In this document: one piece after another, positions 17,628 through 26,593 of the stretch | Layout: each line of letters starts with the position of its first letter | Numbering within the stretch: the first letter of the stretch is position 1 | DNA from: Pseudomonas fluorescens | GTDB taxonomy: Bacteria > Pseudomonadota > Gammaproteobacteria > Pseudomonadales > Pseudomonadaceae | Length of the DNA: 64,000 nucleotides | Assembly (NCBI RefSeq): GCF_018614655.1 | Contig: NZ_JAGGOG010000019.1 | Location: 1 to 64,000 of the forward strand | Reading direction: 5' to 3' | Program-made: the position numbers and the translations under genes | Notes under the pieces: model-generated | Told to the model about the DNA's origin: nothing | Seen by the model: the letters and a program-made list of their open reading frames with translations, nothing else | Databases searched by the model: none

Positions 17628-19871
17628 TTATGGCGTCCGGTTGCGCCGGGTCTCAATGATGTTCGGCAACTGGGAAATACGCCCCAGCAACCGCCCCAGC
17701 GCGTCCAGCCCCGGAATCTCGATGGTCAGGGACATCAACGCGGTGTTGTCCTCCTTGTTCGAGCGGGTGTTGACCGCCAACACGTTGATCCGCTCATTGA
17801 GCAGCACTTGCGACACATCCCGCAGCAGACCCGAACGGTCATAGGCGCGAATGACAATGTCCACCGGATAAGTGAGCACCGGTACCGGTCCCCAACTGAC
17901 CTGGATGATCCGCTCCGGCTCACGCCCGCCCAGTTGCAACACCGAGGCACAATCCTGGCGGTGAATGCTCACCCCACGGCCTTGAGTGATGTAGCCGACG
18001 ATTGCGTCACCCGGAAGCGGCTGGCAGCAGCCAGCCATTTGCGTCATCAGGTTGCCTACGCCCTGGATTTGGATATCGCCGCGCTTGCCTGGCTTGTAGC
18101 CGGTGGCCTTGCGCGGAATCAGCTCCAGTTGTTCACTGCCACGCTCCGGTTCCACCAGTTGCTGGGCCAGGTTAACCAACTGCGCCAGGCGCAGATCACC
18201 GGCACCGAGGGCGGCGAACATGTCTTCGGCGATCTTCATGTTGGCCTTTTCGGCCAACTTGTCGAAGTCCACCTGAGGCAAGCCCAGGCGCCCCAGTTCG
18301 CGCTCGAGCAAGGTCTTGCCGGCCGCGACGTTCTGGTCGCGGGCCTGCAGCTTGAACCAGTGAACAATCTTTGCTCGCGCCCGGGATGTGGTGATGTAGC
18401 CCAGGTTCGGGTTCAGCCAGTCGCGACTCGGTGTACCGTGCTTGCTGGTGATGATCTCGACCTGTTCACCGGTCTGCAGGCTGTAGTTGAGCGGTACGAT
18501 ACGCCCGTTGATCTTGGCGCCACGGCAGTTGTGGCCGATTTCGGTATGTACGCGATAGGCAAAGTCCAGGGGCGTGGCACCCTTGGGCAGGTCGATAGCG
18601 TGGCCGTCCGGAGTGAAGATATAGACCCGGTCCGGCTCGATATCCACCCGTAACTGTTCGGCCAAGCCGCCGATATCGCCGAGCTCTTCGTGCCATTCCA
18701 GCACCTGGCGCAACCAGGAGATTTTCTCTTCGTACTGGTTGGAACCGGCCTTGACGTCGGTGCCCTTGTAGCGCCAGTGGGCACACACACCCAGCTCGGC
18801 CTCTTCGTGCATGGCGTGGGTGCGGATCTGCACTTCCAGCACCTTGCCCTCGGGACCGATCACTGCGGTGTGCAGCGAGCGATAGCCGTTTTCCTTGGGG
18901 TTGGCGATGTAGTCGTCGAACTCCTTGGGAATGTGCCGCCACAGCGTGTGGACGATGCCCAGCGCGGTGTAGCAATCGCGCATTTCCGGCACCAGTACCC
19001 GCACGGCGCGCACGTCGTAGATCTGGCTGAAGGCCAGGCCCTTGCGCTGCATTTTGCGCCAGATGGAGTAGATGTGCTTGGCCCGGCCGCTGATGTCAGC
19101 TTCGACACCCGTGGCTTGCAACTCGGAGCGCAACTGGCCCATCACGTCGCTGATGAAACGCTCACGGTCCAGCCGCCGCTCGTGGAGCAGCGTGGCGATC
19201 TGTTTGTATTGATCAGGTTCGAGGTAGCGGAAGGACAAGTCCTCCAGCTCCCACTTGATATGACCGATGCCCAGGCGATGAGCCAGCGGCGCGTAGATAT
19301 CGAAAACTTCCCGGGCAACGCGATTGCGCTTTTCGTCATCGGCAGTTTTTACCGCACGAATCGCGCAGGTACGCTCGGCCAGTTTGATCAGGGCGACGCG
19401 CACGTCATCGACCATCGCCACCAGCATCTTGCGCAGGTTTTCCACCTGGCCCTGGGTGCCCAGCACCATCGACTGACGTGGGCTGAGGCTGGCGCTGATC
19501 GCCGCCATGCGCAGCACACCATCGATCAGCTTGGCGACCACAGTGCCAAAACGCTGGCTGACCAGCGGCAGCGCAATATGCCCTTCGCGCACGCCGCGAT
19601 ACAGCACGGCTGCGATCAGCGAATCCTGATCGAGCTTGAGATCGGCGAGGATCTCCGCGATTTCCAACCCGGTGCGAAAGCTTGAAGTGCCTTCGGCCCA
19701 CAGGTTCTTGGCCGCATTATCTTGCTGTTCAGACTCACGAGCGAACTCGCACGCTGCTTTCAAGGCTTCACGGTCCAGTGCCGGATCGACACTGACGGCA
19801 TGATCCAGCCATGCCTCGAGATTGATACTGCCGTCGGTGTTGATCGGCTGGTGTGCTCTCACCTGTACCAT
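17628..19871 (-). CDS. relA: GTP pyrophosphokinase RelA
   Basis: Ribosome-associated (p)ppGpp synthetase of 747 aa. Domains in order: degenerate HD domain (to about 200), synthetase domain (about 230-370, with IYDVRAVRVLVPEM, ANPKENGYRSLHT and VQIRTHAMHEEAE), TGS (about 405-470), a helical and zinc-finger region with CCQPLPGD, and a C-terminal ACT/RRM domain. The hydrolase HD motif is replaced: residues 89-97 read VLYRGVREG where bifunctional enzymes have HDVIED, so this is a synthetase-only RelA. The stop lies 21 bases before mazG. Confidence 0.97.
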   Translation of the reverse strand: MVQVRAHQPINTDGSINLEAWLDHAVSVDPALDREALKAACEFARESEQQDNAAKNLWAEGTSSFRTGLEIAEILADLKLDQDSLIAAVLYRGVREGHIALPLVSQRFGTVVAKLIDGVLRMAAISASLSPRQSMVLGTQGQVENLRKMLVAMVDDVRVALIKLAERTCAIRAVKTADDEKRNRVAREVFDIYAPLAHRLGIGHIKWELEDLSFRYLEPDQYKQIATLLHERRLDRERFISDVMGQLRSELQATGVEADISGRAKHIYSIWRKMQRKGLAFSQIYDVRAVRVLVPEMRDCYTALGIVHTLWRHIPKEFDDYIANPKENGYRSLHTAVIGPEGKVLEVQIRTHAMHEEAELGVCAHWRYKGTDVKAGSNQYEEKISWLRQVLEWHEELGDIGGLAEQLRVDIEPDRVYIFTPDGHAIDLPKGATPLDFAYRVHTEIGHNCRGAKINGRIVPLNYSLQTGEQVEIITSKHGTPSRDWLNPNLGYITTSRARAKIVHWFKLQARDQNVAAGKTLLERELGRLGLPQVDFDKLAEKANMKIAEDMFAALGAGDLRLAQLVNLAQQLVEPERGSEQLELIPRKATGYKPGKRGDIQIQGVGNLMTQMAGCCQPLPGDAIVGYITQGRGVSIHRQDCASVLQLGGREPERIIQVSWGPVPVLTYPVDIVIRAYDRSGLLRDVSQVLLNERINVLAVNTRSNKEDNTALMSLTIEIPGLDALGRLLGRISQLPNIIETRRNRTP

Positions 19872-20006
19872 CTTGCTTACCTTCCCTACGACGCACCTTT
19901 AAGTGCATCAAAATCATCGCTGACCTGCTTTACAAAACAAGCTTGCGCACACTCCCTGGCAGGTCACAGGCCCAGAGATGCAGGCCAGTCGGATTAAACA
20001 GGCATC

Positions 20007-21359
20007 CTAGCCCGCTTCAAATAACGCCATCGCCTCGACATGGGCCGTCTGCGGAAACATGTCGAGGATCCCGGCACGCTTTAGCCGGTAGCCTTGCTTG
20101 ACCAACTCAACCGTGTCCCGCGCCAGCGTCGCTGGGTTGCAGGACACATACACCAGGCGATCAGCCCCCAGAGTGGCGAGCTTGCGCACAACCTCCAGGG
20201 CACCATCGCGGGGCGGGTCCAAGAGTACCGCAGAAAAGCCCTCTTTGGCCCATTCCACGTCGGTCAAAGGCTGGGACAAATCGGCCTGAAAAAACTGCGC
20301 ATTATGCAAATTATTGTTTACGGCGTTGGCGGCGGCGCGATCAACCATCGCCTGCACACCTTCTACCGCCACCACTTCCCGTACCTGACGCGCCAGGGGC
20401 AAAGCGAAGTTGCCCAGGCCGCAAAACAGGTCCAAAACCCGTTCGTCGGGCTTCGGTGCCAGCCATTCCAGAGCTTGGGCAACCATCGCCTCGTTGATCC
20501 CTGCGTTGACCTGGACAAAATCTCCCGGCCGATAAGCCAGCTCCAGACCCCATTGCTCCAGCCGGTAGCCCAGGGCCTGATCTGCCTCGAAAGGCTGCGG
20601 CTGTCCTTCGCCATGGAGCCACAACTGCGCTTCATGGAAGGTACAAAATTCTTTCAGGATCGTCAGGTCCGCGTCGGACAACGGCGCCATGTGCCGCAGC
20701 AACACGGCGATGGACGATCCGCTGAACAGTTCGACATGGCCGAGGGCCTGAGGTTTGCTCAAACGCCGGAGCATATTCGGCAAACGCTGCATGATCGGTT
20801 GCAAGGCCTGTACCAGCACCGGGCAATCATCGATGGCAACGATGTCCTGGCTGGCGGCAGCGCGAAAACCCACCTCCAGTTTTTTCGCCTTGGCATCCCA
20901 GCGCACGGCCACCCGGGCACGACGGCGATAGGCGAATTCCGGGCCGCTCAATGGCGCAGCCCACTCTTGGGGTTCGACACCCGCCACGCGGGACAACTGC
21001 TCGGCAAGCATGCGCTGTTTCAGGGCGAGCTGTTCGTCGTGGGGCAAGTGCTGCAGGCTGCAACCGCCACAACGACCGGCATGCACACACGGTGCGGGAC
21101 GACGCAACTCGCTGGCCTTGAACACCCGCTCGGTACGGGCCTCGACCACTTTGCCATGGGCACCCAGCACCCGCGCCTCGACCTCTTCGCCGGCCAGGGC
21201 ACCGGTCACAAACCAGGTGCGTCCTTCGAAGAACACGATGCCACGGCCGTCATTGGCCAGGCGCTCGATGGTCAGGCGCTGTTTCTTGCCCGTCGGTATT
21301 TGTGGGGCCCGGCTGCCGCCCGTCGGTTGGAAGCGCAGGCCTCTCTCGTGCTTGGCCAT
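20007..21359 (-). CDS. rlmD: 23S rRNA (uracil-1939-C5)-methyltransferase
   Basis: SAM-dependent enzyme that makes m5U1939 in 23S rRNA. The 450-aa protein has an N-terminal TRAM domain, an iron-sulfur cluster region (PCVHAGRCGGCSLQHL), the SAM motif DLFCGLGNFALPLA, LLDPPRDGA and catalytic Cys in VSCNPATLARD. The ATG at 21359 shares one base with the cysM stop (TGATG), so translation is coupled to cysM. Confidence 0.96.
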   Translation of the reverse strand: MAKHERGLRFQPTGGSRAPQIPTGKKQRLTIERLANDGRGIVFFEGRTWFVTGALAGEEVEARVLGAHGKVVEARTERVFKASELRRPAPCVHAGRCGGCSLQHLPHDEQLALKQRMLAEQLSRVAGVEPQEWAAPLSGPEFAYRRRARVAVRWDAKAKKLEVGFRAAASQDIVAIDDCPVLVQALQPIMQRLPNMLRRLSKPQALGHVELFSGSSIAVLLRHMAPLSDADLTILKEFCTFHEAQLWLHGEGQPQPFEADQALGYRLEQWGLELAYRPGDFVQVNAGINEAMVAQALEWLAPKPDERVLDLFCGLGNFALPLARQVREVVAVEGVQAMVDRAAANAVNNNLHNAQFFQADLSQPLTDVEWAKEGFSAVLLDPPRDGALEVVRKLATLGADRLVYVSCNPATLARDTVELVKQGYRLKRAGILDMFPQTAHVEAMALFEAG

Positions 21360-22261
21360 CAGTTAGGCGCGTCGAAAATGCCGGTCGACAGGTAACGGTC
21401 GCCACGGTCACAGATGATCGCGACGATCACCGCGTTTTCCAGTTCCTGGGACAAGCGCAACATGCCCGCCACGGCGCCACCTGAGGACACGCCGCAGAAA
21501 ATGCCCTCTTCACGGGCCAGGCGCCGGGTGGTGTCTTCGGCTTCACGCTGGGCCATGTCGATGATGCGGTCGACGCGGTCGGCGTTGTAGATCTTCGGCA
21601 AATACTCTTGCGGCCAGCGGCGAATCCCGGGGATCGCCGAGCCTTCCATGGGTTGCAGACCGACGATCTGGATCTCGGGGTTCTGCTCCTTGAGGAAGCG
21701 CGACGTACCCATGATGGTGCCGGTGGTGCCCATGGAACTGACGAAATGGGTGATGGTGCCCTGGGTCTGGCGCCAGATTTCCGGGCCGGTGCTGGTGTAG
21801 TGCGCCTCGGGGTTATCGCCGTTGGCAAACTGGTCCAGCACCTGACCACGGCCTTCGGCGGCCATGCGCTCAGCGAGATCGCGCGCGCCTTCCATGCCTT
21901 CTTCCTGGGTCACCAGGATCAACTCGGCACCATAGGCGGTCATCGCGGCCTTGCGCTCGGCGCTGCCGTTGTCGGGCATGATCAGGATCATCTTGTAACC
22001 CTTGATTGCCGCGGCCATGGCCAAGGCAATCCCGGTGTTACCAGAGGTGGCTTCGATCAGGGTATCGCCGGGCCGGATCTGCCCACGTAACTCGGCACGG
22101 GTGATCATCGACAGCGCCGGGCGGTCCTTGACCGAGCCCGCCGGGTTATTCCCTTCGAGCTTGAGCAACAAGATATTGCTGGTGTTACCCGGCATGCGCT
22201 GCAAGCGGACCAGCGGGGTGTTGCCGACGCAATCGGCGATAGTTGGGTACTGCAAGGTCAT
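21359..22261 (-). CDS. cysM: Cysteine synthase B (O-acetylserine sulfhydrylase B)
   Basis: PLP enzyme making cysteine from O-acetylserine and sulfide or thiosulfate. The 300-aa product has the PLP Lys in NNPAGSVKDRPA, the substrate loop EATSGNTGIALA and SSMGTTGTIMG. CysM rather than CysK is supported by length and the GNTPLVRLQRM opening. Start set at 22261; the 22 codons upstream in frame do not resemble the family. The divergent promoter region upstream holds the hrp box. Confidence 0.95.
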   Translation of the reverse strand: MTLQYPTIADCVGNTPLVRLQRMPGNTSNILLLKLEGNNPAGSVKDRPALSMITRAELRGQIRPGDTLIEATSGNTGIALAMAAAIKGYKMILIMPDNGSAERKAAMTAYGAELILVTQEEGMEGARDLAERMAAEGRGQVLDQFANGDNPEAHYTSTGPEIWRQTQGTITHFVSSMGTTGTIMGTSRFLKEQNPEIQIVGLQPMEGSAIPGIRRWPQEYLPKIYNADRVDRIIDMAQREAEDTTRRLAREEGIFCGVSSGGAVAGMLRLSQELENAVIVAIICDRGDRYLSTGIFDAPN

Positions 22262-22394
22262 GGCGTATTCGCAATCCAGACTGCGGGGGCGCCCATCATA
22301 CCGACAAACACCGGCGGGCCATATCACGCAAAGTATGGTGCTTATGCAGGAAAGCTATAAGCCAAACAGTATTCCTACGCGATGGGCCCGCGAT

Positions 22395-22423
22395 GGAACC
22401 AACCAAAGCAGGACGGCCACTGA
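22395..22423 (+). promoter_or_regulatory. Consensus hrp box (HrpL-type ECF sigma promoter)
   Basis: GGAACC at 22395-22400, a 16-base spacer, then CCACTGA at 22417-22423: an exact match to the GGAACC-N15/16-CCACNNA consensus of HrpL-dependent type III secretion promoters. It faces the GDPD-domain gene whose ATG is 127 bases downstream, with no convincing gene between. By eye only one other exact match exists in the window (50699-50727). Confidence 0.8.
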
Positions 22424-22549
22424 GCCTTCGGCATTCAAAGGACTACGCGTAGCAAACTCAAGCTCTACAAGGTGCGCCCCAAGTTACTGACAATCGCGTA
22501 CATGCCATGAAAACCAACAGGGACAATTTCCACTCAAAAGAGAAATTTG

Positions 22550-23821
22550 ATGCCTAGCCTTTATACCTCTCAGGACATTACTACACCTTCGATCACGGCC
22601 CATCAGCCTGTAGATTCAAAATCGATGACTGATGCCTCCCTGACTCGCCTGAGTGAAACAGAGCAACAACAGATGTTACAGGCCAGAGGTCATAGCGAAC
22701 TGCTCAAGAATCGCACCGGCAATCATCTGATGCTTGTCGCTCACCGTGGAACCGGCCCTACCAGCGTATTTGGCTCGACATTTCCCGAAAAATTTCAGCC
22801 CGAGAACAGCCTTCAAGCCATCAAGTCCGCAATCCTTCAGGGTGCAGACGCCATTGAAATTGATATTTTTAAATCCAAGGATGGAAAAGTCATGGTCACC
22901 CATGACGACGAAATTTGGCGCAATGCGTTCAATGCTGATCGCAGCGGCTCTAGCCTGCCGAAGGGCGAAACCAAAGAGTCCTATTTAGTGGGGAGTAAAA
23001 CAGCCAATGAACTCAAGACCATCCCCATCGGGAGAAATGGCGAAACAACGCCGACCTTGTCTGAAGTGATTGGGCTGGTCAACGACGCCAACCAAACGCT
23101 TAAGCAATATGGCAAGAGCCCAATCATCCTTAACATCGAACTGAAGGATGCAACAGCTGTGTCCTCCATGCTGGATCTCGTTGCACAAGGGTCAGAACAC
23201 CCCAACAAACTTGCCCCAGAAAACATCATTTTCTGCTCGTTCAAGCATGAAGCGCTCAAAGAGTTGAAGGCAGAAGCGGAGCAAAGAGGACTGACCGGAA
23301 TAAACATCGCTCCCGGCATCAAGACAGCAGACTTGTTCGGCAAGGAAAACATGAAAGAGGACTTCTCCCTTAAAGACCCAAAGGCCGAGTATCAGGCCAG
23401 CGCGATGGATAACCTGCGGGCCCTCGTGGAAGGCAGTGGGTTTCAGGGGTATGACGGCATCTTGTGGGACTTACGCGCGCCCATCGTCGACCTCGCAGTG
23501 TCTGGCGGCAAGGCGATTCACGCCTCCACTTCCGACTTCAGGCAGTACAACGACAATCGAGACTTTGCCTCGGTGCTGCTTGAGTTAAGCAAGCGTGTCG
23601 ATACTTTTTTCAAGTCCGATAACGTCGACGACGCAAGAAAGGTATTACTTGAGTCCAGTCTTCTACTGAATGGGATCGGCATCCAAATGATGCACAAGAA
23701 AACACCTGAAGGCGAAGACAGCTTCTATTTCTACCGGCCTGCCGATCAACAGGACAATAGCCAGGTTCTGAAAACAGGCGCAAAGAAACCTATCGCCTAT
23801 TCAAAGCTGGTATCTGAATAA
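22550..23821 (+). CDS. GDPD-domain protein, candidate type III effector
   Basis: A 423-aa protein with a glycerophosphodiester phosphodiesterase (PI-PLC-like TIM barrel) domain from about residue 60. The active-site set is intact: His65-Arg66 in VAHRG, Glu85-Asn86, Glu103 and Asp105 in IEID, and His118 in VTHDD; NIELK and a CSF segment follow in order. There is no signal peptide or lipobox; residues 1-58 are Ser/Thr/Gln-rich, as in type III secretion signals. The gene sits behind a consensus hrp box, is visibly less GC-rich than flanking cysM and DTW genes, and ends at its own terminator. A TTG lies one codon upstream of the chosen ATG. Seen: domain, promoter match, composition. Inferred: secretion into a host cell and cleavage of a phosphodiester lipid or head group. 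An ordinary cytosolic GDPD is the alternative. Confidence 0.72.
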   Translation: MPSLYTSQDITTPSITAHQPVDSKSMTDASLTRLSETEQQQMLQARGHSELLKNRTGNHLMLVAHRGTGPTSVFGSTFPEKFQPENSLQAIKSAILQGADAIEIDIFKSKDGKVMVTHDDEIWRNAFNADRSGSSLPKGETKESYLVGSKTANELKTIPIGRNGETTPTLSEVIGLVNDANQTLKQYGKSPIILNIELKDATAVSSMLDLVAQGSEHPNKLAPENIIFCSFKHEALKELKAEAEQRGLTGINIAPGIKTADLFGKENMKEDFSLKDPKAEYQASAMDNLRALVEGSGFQGYDGILWDLRAPIVDLAVSGGKAIHASTSDFRQYNDNRDFASVLLELSKRVDTFFKSDNVDDARKVLLESSLLLNGIGIQMMHKKTPEGEDSFYFYRPADQQDNSQVLKTGAKKPIAYSKLVSE

Positions 23822-23842
23822 CCCCCTCAACGTTGTAGTACT

Positions 23843-23876
23843 GCCCCCTTGCAGCACCTACAAGAGGGCTTTTTTC
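23843..23876 (+). terminator. Terminator of the GDPD-domain gene
   Basis: GCCCCCTT / AAGAGGGC stem (one mismatch) with an 11-base loop, then six Ts. The stop codon of the convergent DTW gene (23858-23860) lies inside the hairpin loop. Confidence 0.85.
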
Positions 23877-24466
23877 TGCCCATGGTTTCGCTGAAAGACC
23901 GTTTCCCCCATCGCTGCAATCTGCCCTTCGATCAACGCCTCGAATGGCTTCAACAACGGCTCGAACGACGCGGGCGCTTCCAACACCTGCAACGCCTGCA
24001 CAATTGCCTCCACCGTCGACAACGCCCCCGGCCCCGGCGCCTTGCGCAGCCGATATCTGGACACGGCACCCTCGGCCAACGTGACTCGCGGTAACGCCGC
24101 CAACAAAGGGTTGAGGTGCAGCAATTTGCGCGCCTTGCGCCAGGTACCGTCGGGCACCACCAACAGCAACGGCTCGTCGGACGGCGTGTACGCCTGCAAC
24201 GGCTGCGCATCCTCGGCAGGAAACAACAGTCGCGTCCGGTACCCGGGTACGTTCAATAAGGCTGGCAGTTCCTCAAACACCTCCCCCACCACCAACTGCG
24301 CATTCATCAGCCCCAATGCCGCTAACCGTGCGGTATTCAGTGCATGGTTGACCTCGCTGGGATGCTGCAACAACAGCACTCGGGTGCGGCTATCGAGTTG
24401 GGGGATCAGTGGGCACAGACAATGAGTGGAGGGGCGCAGGCAGCGTGGGCATTGAGGTCTGGACAT
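23858..24466 (-). CDS. DTW-domain protein (tRNA-uridine aminocarboxypropyltransferase-like)
   Basis: A 202-aa member of the DTW/TapT family, which adds a 3-amino-3-carboxypropyl group from SAM to tRNA uridine (acp3U). The zinc-type Cys cluster is Cys6, Cys9, Cys16, Cys18 and the DTW signature is DGTW at residues 106-109. The start could be this ATG or a GTG at 24475 that overlaps the LysR stop as GTGA; either gives the same domain. The substrate tRNA position is not predictable from sequence alone. Confidence 0.82.
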   Translation of the reverse strand: MSRPQCPRCLRPSTHCLCPLIPQLDSRTRVLLLQHPSEVNHALNTARLAALGLMNAQLVVGEVFEELPALLNVPGYRTRLLFPAEDAQPLQAYTPSDEPLLLVVPDGTWRKARKLLHLNPLLAALPRVTLAEGAVSRYRLRKAPGPGALSTVEAIVQALQVLEAPASFEPLLKPFEALIEGQIAAMGETVFQRNHGQKKALL

Positions 24467-24471
24467 AAGGG

Positions 24472-25365
24472 TCACGCCTGGTTGAGCTGGGCTTTGAGCA
24501 AGTCGCGGAAGGTTTGGATCAGCGGCTCGCGGCTGCGGCCCCGGCGCATGATCATCGAAAACGGTGCCTGATAACCAAAAGTCGCCGGCAGCAGCACCCG
24601 CAGATCACCCTTGTCGGCCCAGGCCTGAGCGTAGTGCTCCGGCAGGTAGCCGATATAGGCGCCAGAGAGCACCAGGATCAGTTGCGCCTCCATACTCTCC
24701 ACGGTAGCGGCGCTGTGCTTGAAGCCGTGGCGCGCCAGTTCTGCCTGGCTCCAGTAGCCACGACCGACCATGCGTTGCTGGGTGATCACTTGTTCAGGAA
24801 TACGCCGCTCGGTGAACAACGGGTGGCGGGTGCTGCAATACAGCCAGTGCTGCTCCCGATAGAGCGGCATGTAGATCAGCCCGCTCATGCGCGTGGAAAA
24901 GGCGCCGATGGCCAAGTCCAGGCGATTGTCCTGCACCCCCAGTTGCAGTTCGTAGGGACTCATCACCGACAGGTGCAAATGCACCGCCGGGTGCTCAAGG
25001 CTGTAGGCACCGATCACTTCGGCGAACGGCAGGGCCTTGTCACTGACGGTGGAGTCCAGCACGCCGAGCTTGAGGGTGCCGCGCAACTCACCCTTGAGCG
25101 CCGCGGCGTATTGCTCGAAGCCTTCCAGCTCGCCGAGCAGACGCAAGGTTTCCTGGTGGAACAGCTCACCCTTGCTGGTCAAGCTGAAACCGCCCCGCCC
25201 GCGATGGCACAGCACTAGGCCCAACGCGCCTTCCAATTGGCTCATGTAAGTGCTGATGGCCGACGTCGACAGGTTGAGTTCGTGCTGGGCGCTGGCAAAC
25301 CCTTGATGCCGCACCACGCTGACGAAGATGCGCAGGAGTTTCAGGTCGGGCAAGGTGTTGGCCAT
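24472..25365 (-). CDS. gbuR: LysR-family regulator, likely GbuR
   Basis: A 297-aa LysR-type regulator: N-terminal winged helix-turn-helix (LKLLRIFVSVVRHQGFASAQHEL then TSAISTYMSQLEG) and a C-terminal periplasmic-binding-like effector domain. It is divergent from gbuA, the arrangement known for gbuR-gbuA in P. aeruginosa, where GbuR activates guanidinobutyrase synthesis in response to 4-guanidinobutyrate. The name rests on that synteny. A perfect palindrome at 25533-25564 in the divergent region is its probable operator. Confidence 0.82.
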   Translation of the reverse strand: MANTLPDLKLLRIFVSVVRHQGFASAQHELNLSTSAISTYMSQLEGALGLVLCHRGRGGFSLTSKGELFHQETLRLLGELEGFEQYAAALKGELRGTLKLGVLDSTVSDKALPFAEVIGAYSLEHPAVHLHLSVMSPYELQLGVQDNRLDLAIGAFSTRMSGLIYMPLYREQHWLYCSTRHPLFTERRIPEQVITQQRMVGRGYWSQAELARHGFKHSAATVESMEAQLILVLSGAYIGYLPEHYAQAWADKGDLRVLLPATFGYQAPFSMIMRRGRSREPLIQTFRDLLKAQLNQA

Positions 25366-25398
25366 AAGTTCTCCGCTTGGTCTCAGGCTCGTGATCCC

Positions 25399-25503
25399 GT
25401 AGCCGCTGCCGAGGAACGAGGCTGCGATCGTCGACGCAGTCGGCGCAGTGTCTCAAGATCGCTGAAGGCCTTCGGCCTTATCGCAGCCTGCGGCAGCGGC
25501 TAC
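25399..25503. repeat. REP-type inverted pair in the gbuR-gbuA spacer
   Basis: GTAGCCGCTGCCG...GGCTGCGAT at 25399-25428 and its near reverse complement ATCGCAGCCTGCGGCAGCGGCTAC at 25480-25503 form an inverted pair around a GC-rich centre with AGGCCTTCGGCCT. This is a common fluorescens-group intergenic element, here lying between the regulator and the operator. Confidence 0.65.
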
Positions 25504-25532
25504 AGGATGTTACGAAGTCTATCTCTCCCACG

Positions 25533-25564
25533 ATACTTAGTTTAGAAAAATCTGAACTAAGTAT
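25533..25564. promoter_or_regulatory. Palindromic operator candidate for GbuR
   Basis: ATACTTAGTT and AACTAAGTAT are perfect 10-base reverse complements separated by 12 bases, about 80 bases before the gbuA ATG. The spacing and place match an LTTR recognition-binding site controlling the divergent gbuA promoter. Confidence 0.65.
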
Positions 25565-25642
25565 TTGCCCCCAGCGATTCTTCCCCTCCCCTGCATTTCG
25601 CAGAATCGACCTCTAATAAACAAAACACGATGAGGCAATCCC

Positions 25643-26593
25643 GTGGACAAGATTTTCCACCAACCACTGGGCGGCAACGAAATGCCGCGCTTCGCCGGCA
25701 TCGCCACCATGATGCGTCTTCCCCATTTGCAATCGGCCGAGGGTCTCGATGCCGCCTTTATCGGCGTGCCCCTGGATATCGGCACCTCCCTGCGCGCCGG
25801 CACCCGCTTCGGGCCTCGTGAAATCCGCGCCGAGTCGGTGATGATCCGCCCCTACAACATGGCCACGGGCGCCGCGCCGTTTGACTCACTGTCCGTCGCG
25901 GACATTGGCGATGTCGCCATCAACACCTTCAACCTGCTGGACGCCGTGCGGATCATCGAAGAATCCTACGATGAAATCCTTCAGCACGATGTGATTCCGT
26001 TGACCCTGGGCGGCGACCACACCATCACCCTGCCGATCCTGCGGGCGATCCACAAAAAACACGGCAAGGTCGGGCTGGTGCACATCGATGCCCACGCCGA
26101 CGTCAACGATCACATGTTCGGTGAGAAAATCGCCCACGGCACCACCTTCCGCCGAGCCGTGGAAGAAGGTTTGCTCGATTGCGATCGCGTGGTGCAAATC
26201 GGCCTGCGAGCCCAGGGCTACACCGCTGAAGACTTCAACTGGAGCCGCAAGCAGGGCTTTCGCGTGGTCCAGGCTGAAGAGTGCTGGCACCACTCCCTGG
26301 CACCCTTGATGGCCGAAGTGCGTGAAAAGGTCGGCGGTGGCCCGGTGTACCTCAGCTTCGACATCGACGGCATCGACCCCGCCTGGGCACCTGGCACCGG
26401 CACCCCGGAAATCGGTGGCCTGACCACCATCCAGGCGATCGAGATCATCCGCGGCTGCCAAGGCCTGGACCTGATTGGTTGCGATCTGGTGGAAGTTTCG
26501 CCGCCCTATGACACCACCGGCAACACCTCGCTGCTGGGCGCCAACCTGCTGTACGAAATGCTCTGCGTACTGCCAGGCGTGGCCCACCGCTAA
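25643..26593 (+). CDS. gbuA: Guanidinobutyrase
   Basis: Ureohydrolase that converts 4-guanidinobutyrate to 4-aminobutyrate and urea. The 316-aa protein has the binuclear Mn ligands: His126 in GGDHT, Asp149/His151/Asp153 in HIDAHADVNDH, and the later SFDIDGIDP aspartates. The N-terminus MDKIFHQPLGGNEMPRF and whole-gene context match GbuA as I remember it from P. aeruginosa, which separates it from agmatinase (SpeB). It starts the gbu gene set and overlaps the next gene by one base (TAATG). Confidence 0.9.
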   Translation: MDKIFHQPLGGNEMPRFAGIATMMRLPHLQSAEGLDAAFIGVPLDIGTSLRAGTRFGPREIRAESVMIRPYNMATGAAPFDSLSVADIGDVAINTFNLLDAVRIIEESYDEILQHDVIPLTLGGDHTITLPILRAIHKKHGKVGLVHIDAHADVNDHMFGEKIAHGTTFRRAVEEGLLDCDRVVQIGLRAQGYTAEDFNWSRKQGFRVVQAEECWHHSLAPLMAEVREKVGGGPVYLSFDIDGIDPAWAPGTGTPEIGGLTTIQAIEIIRGCQGLDLIGCDLVEVSPPYDTTGNTSLLGANLLYEMLCVLPGVAHR

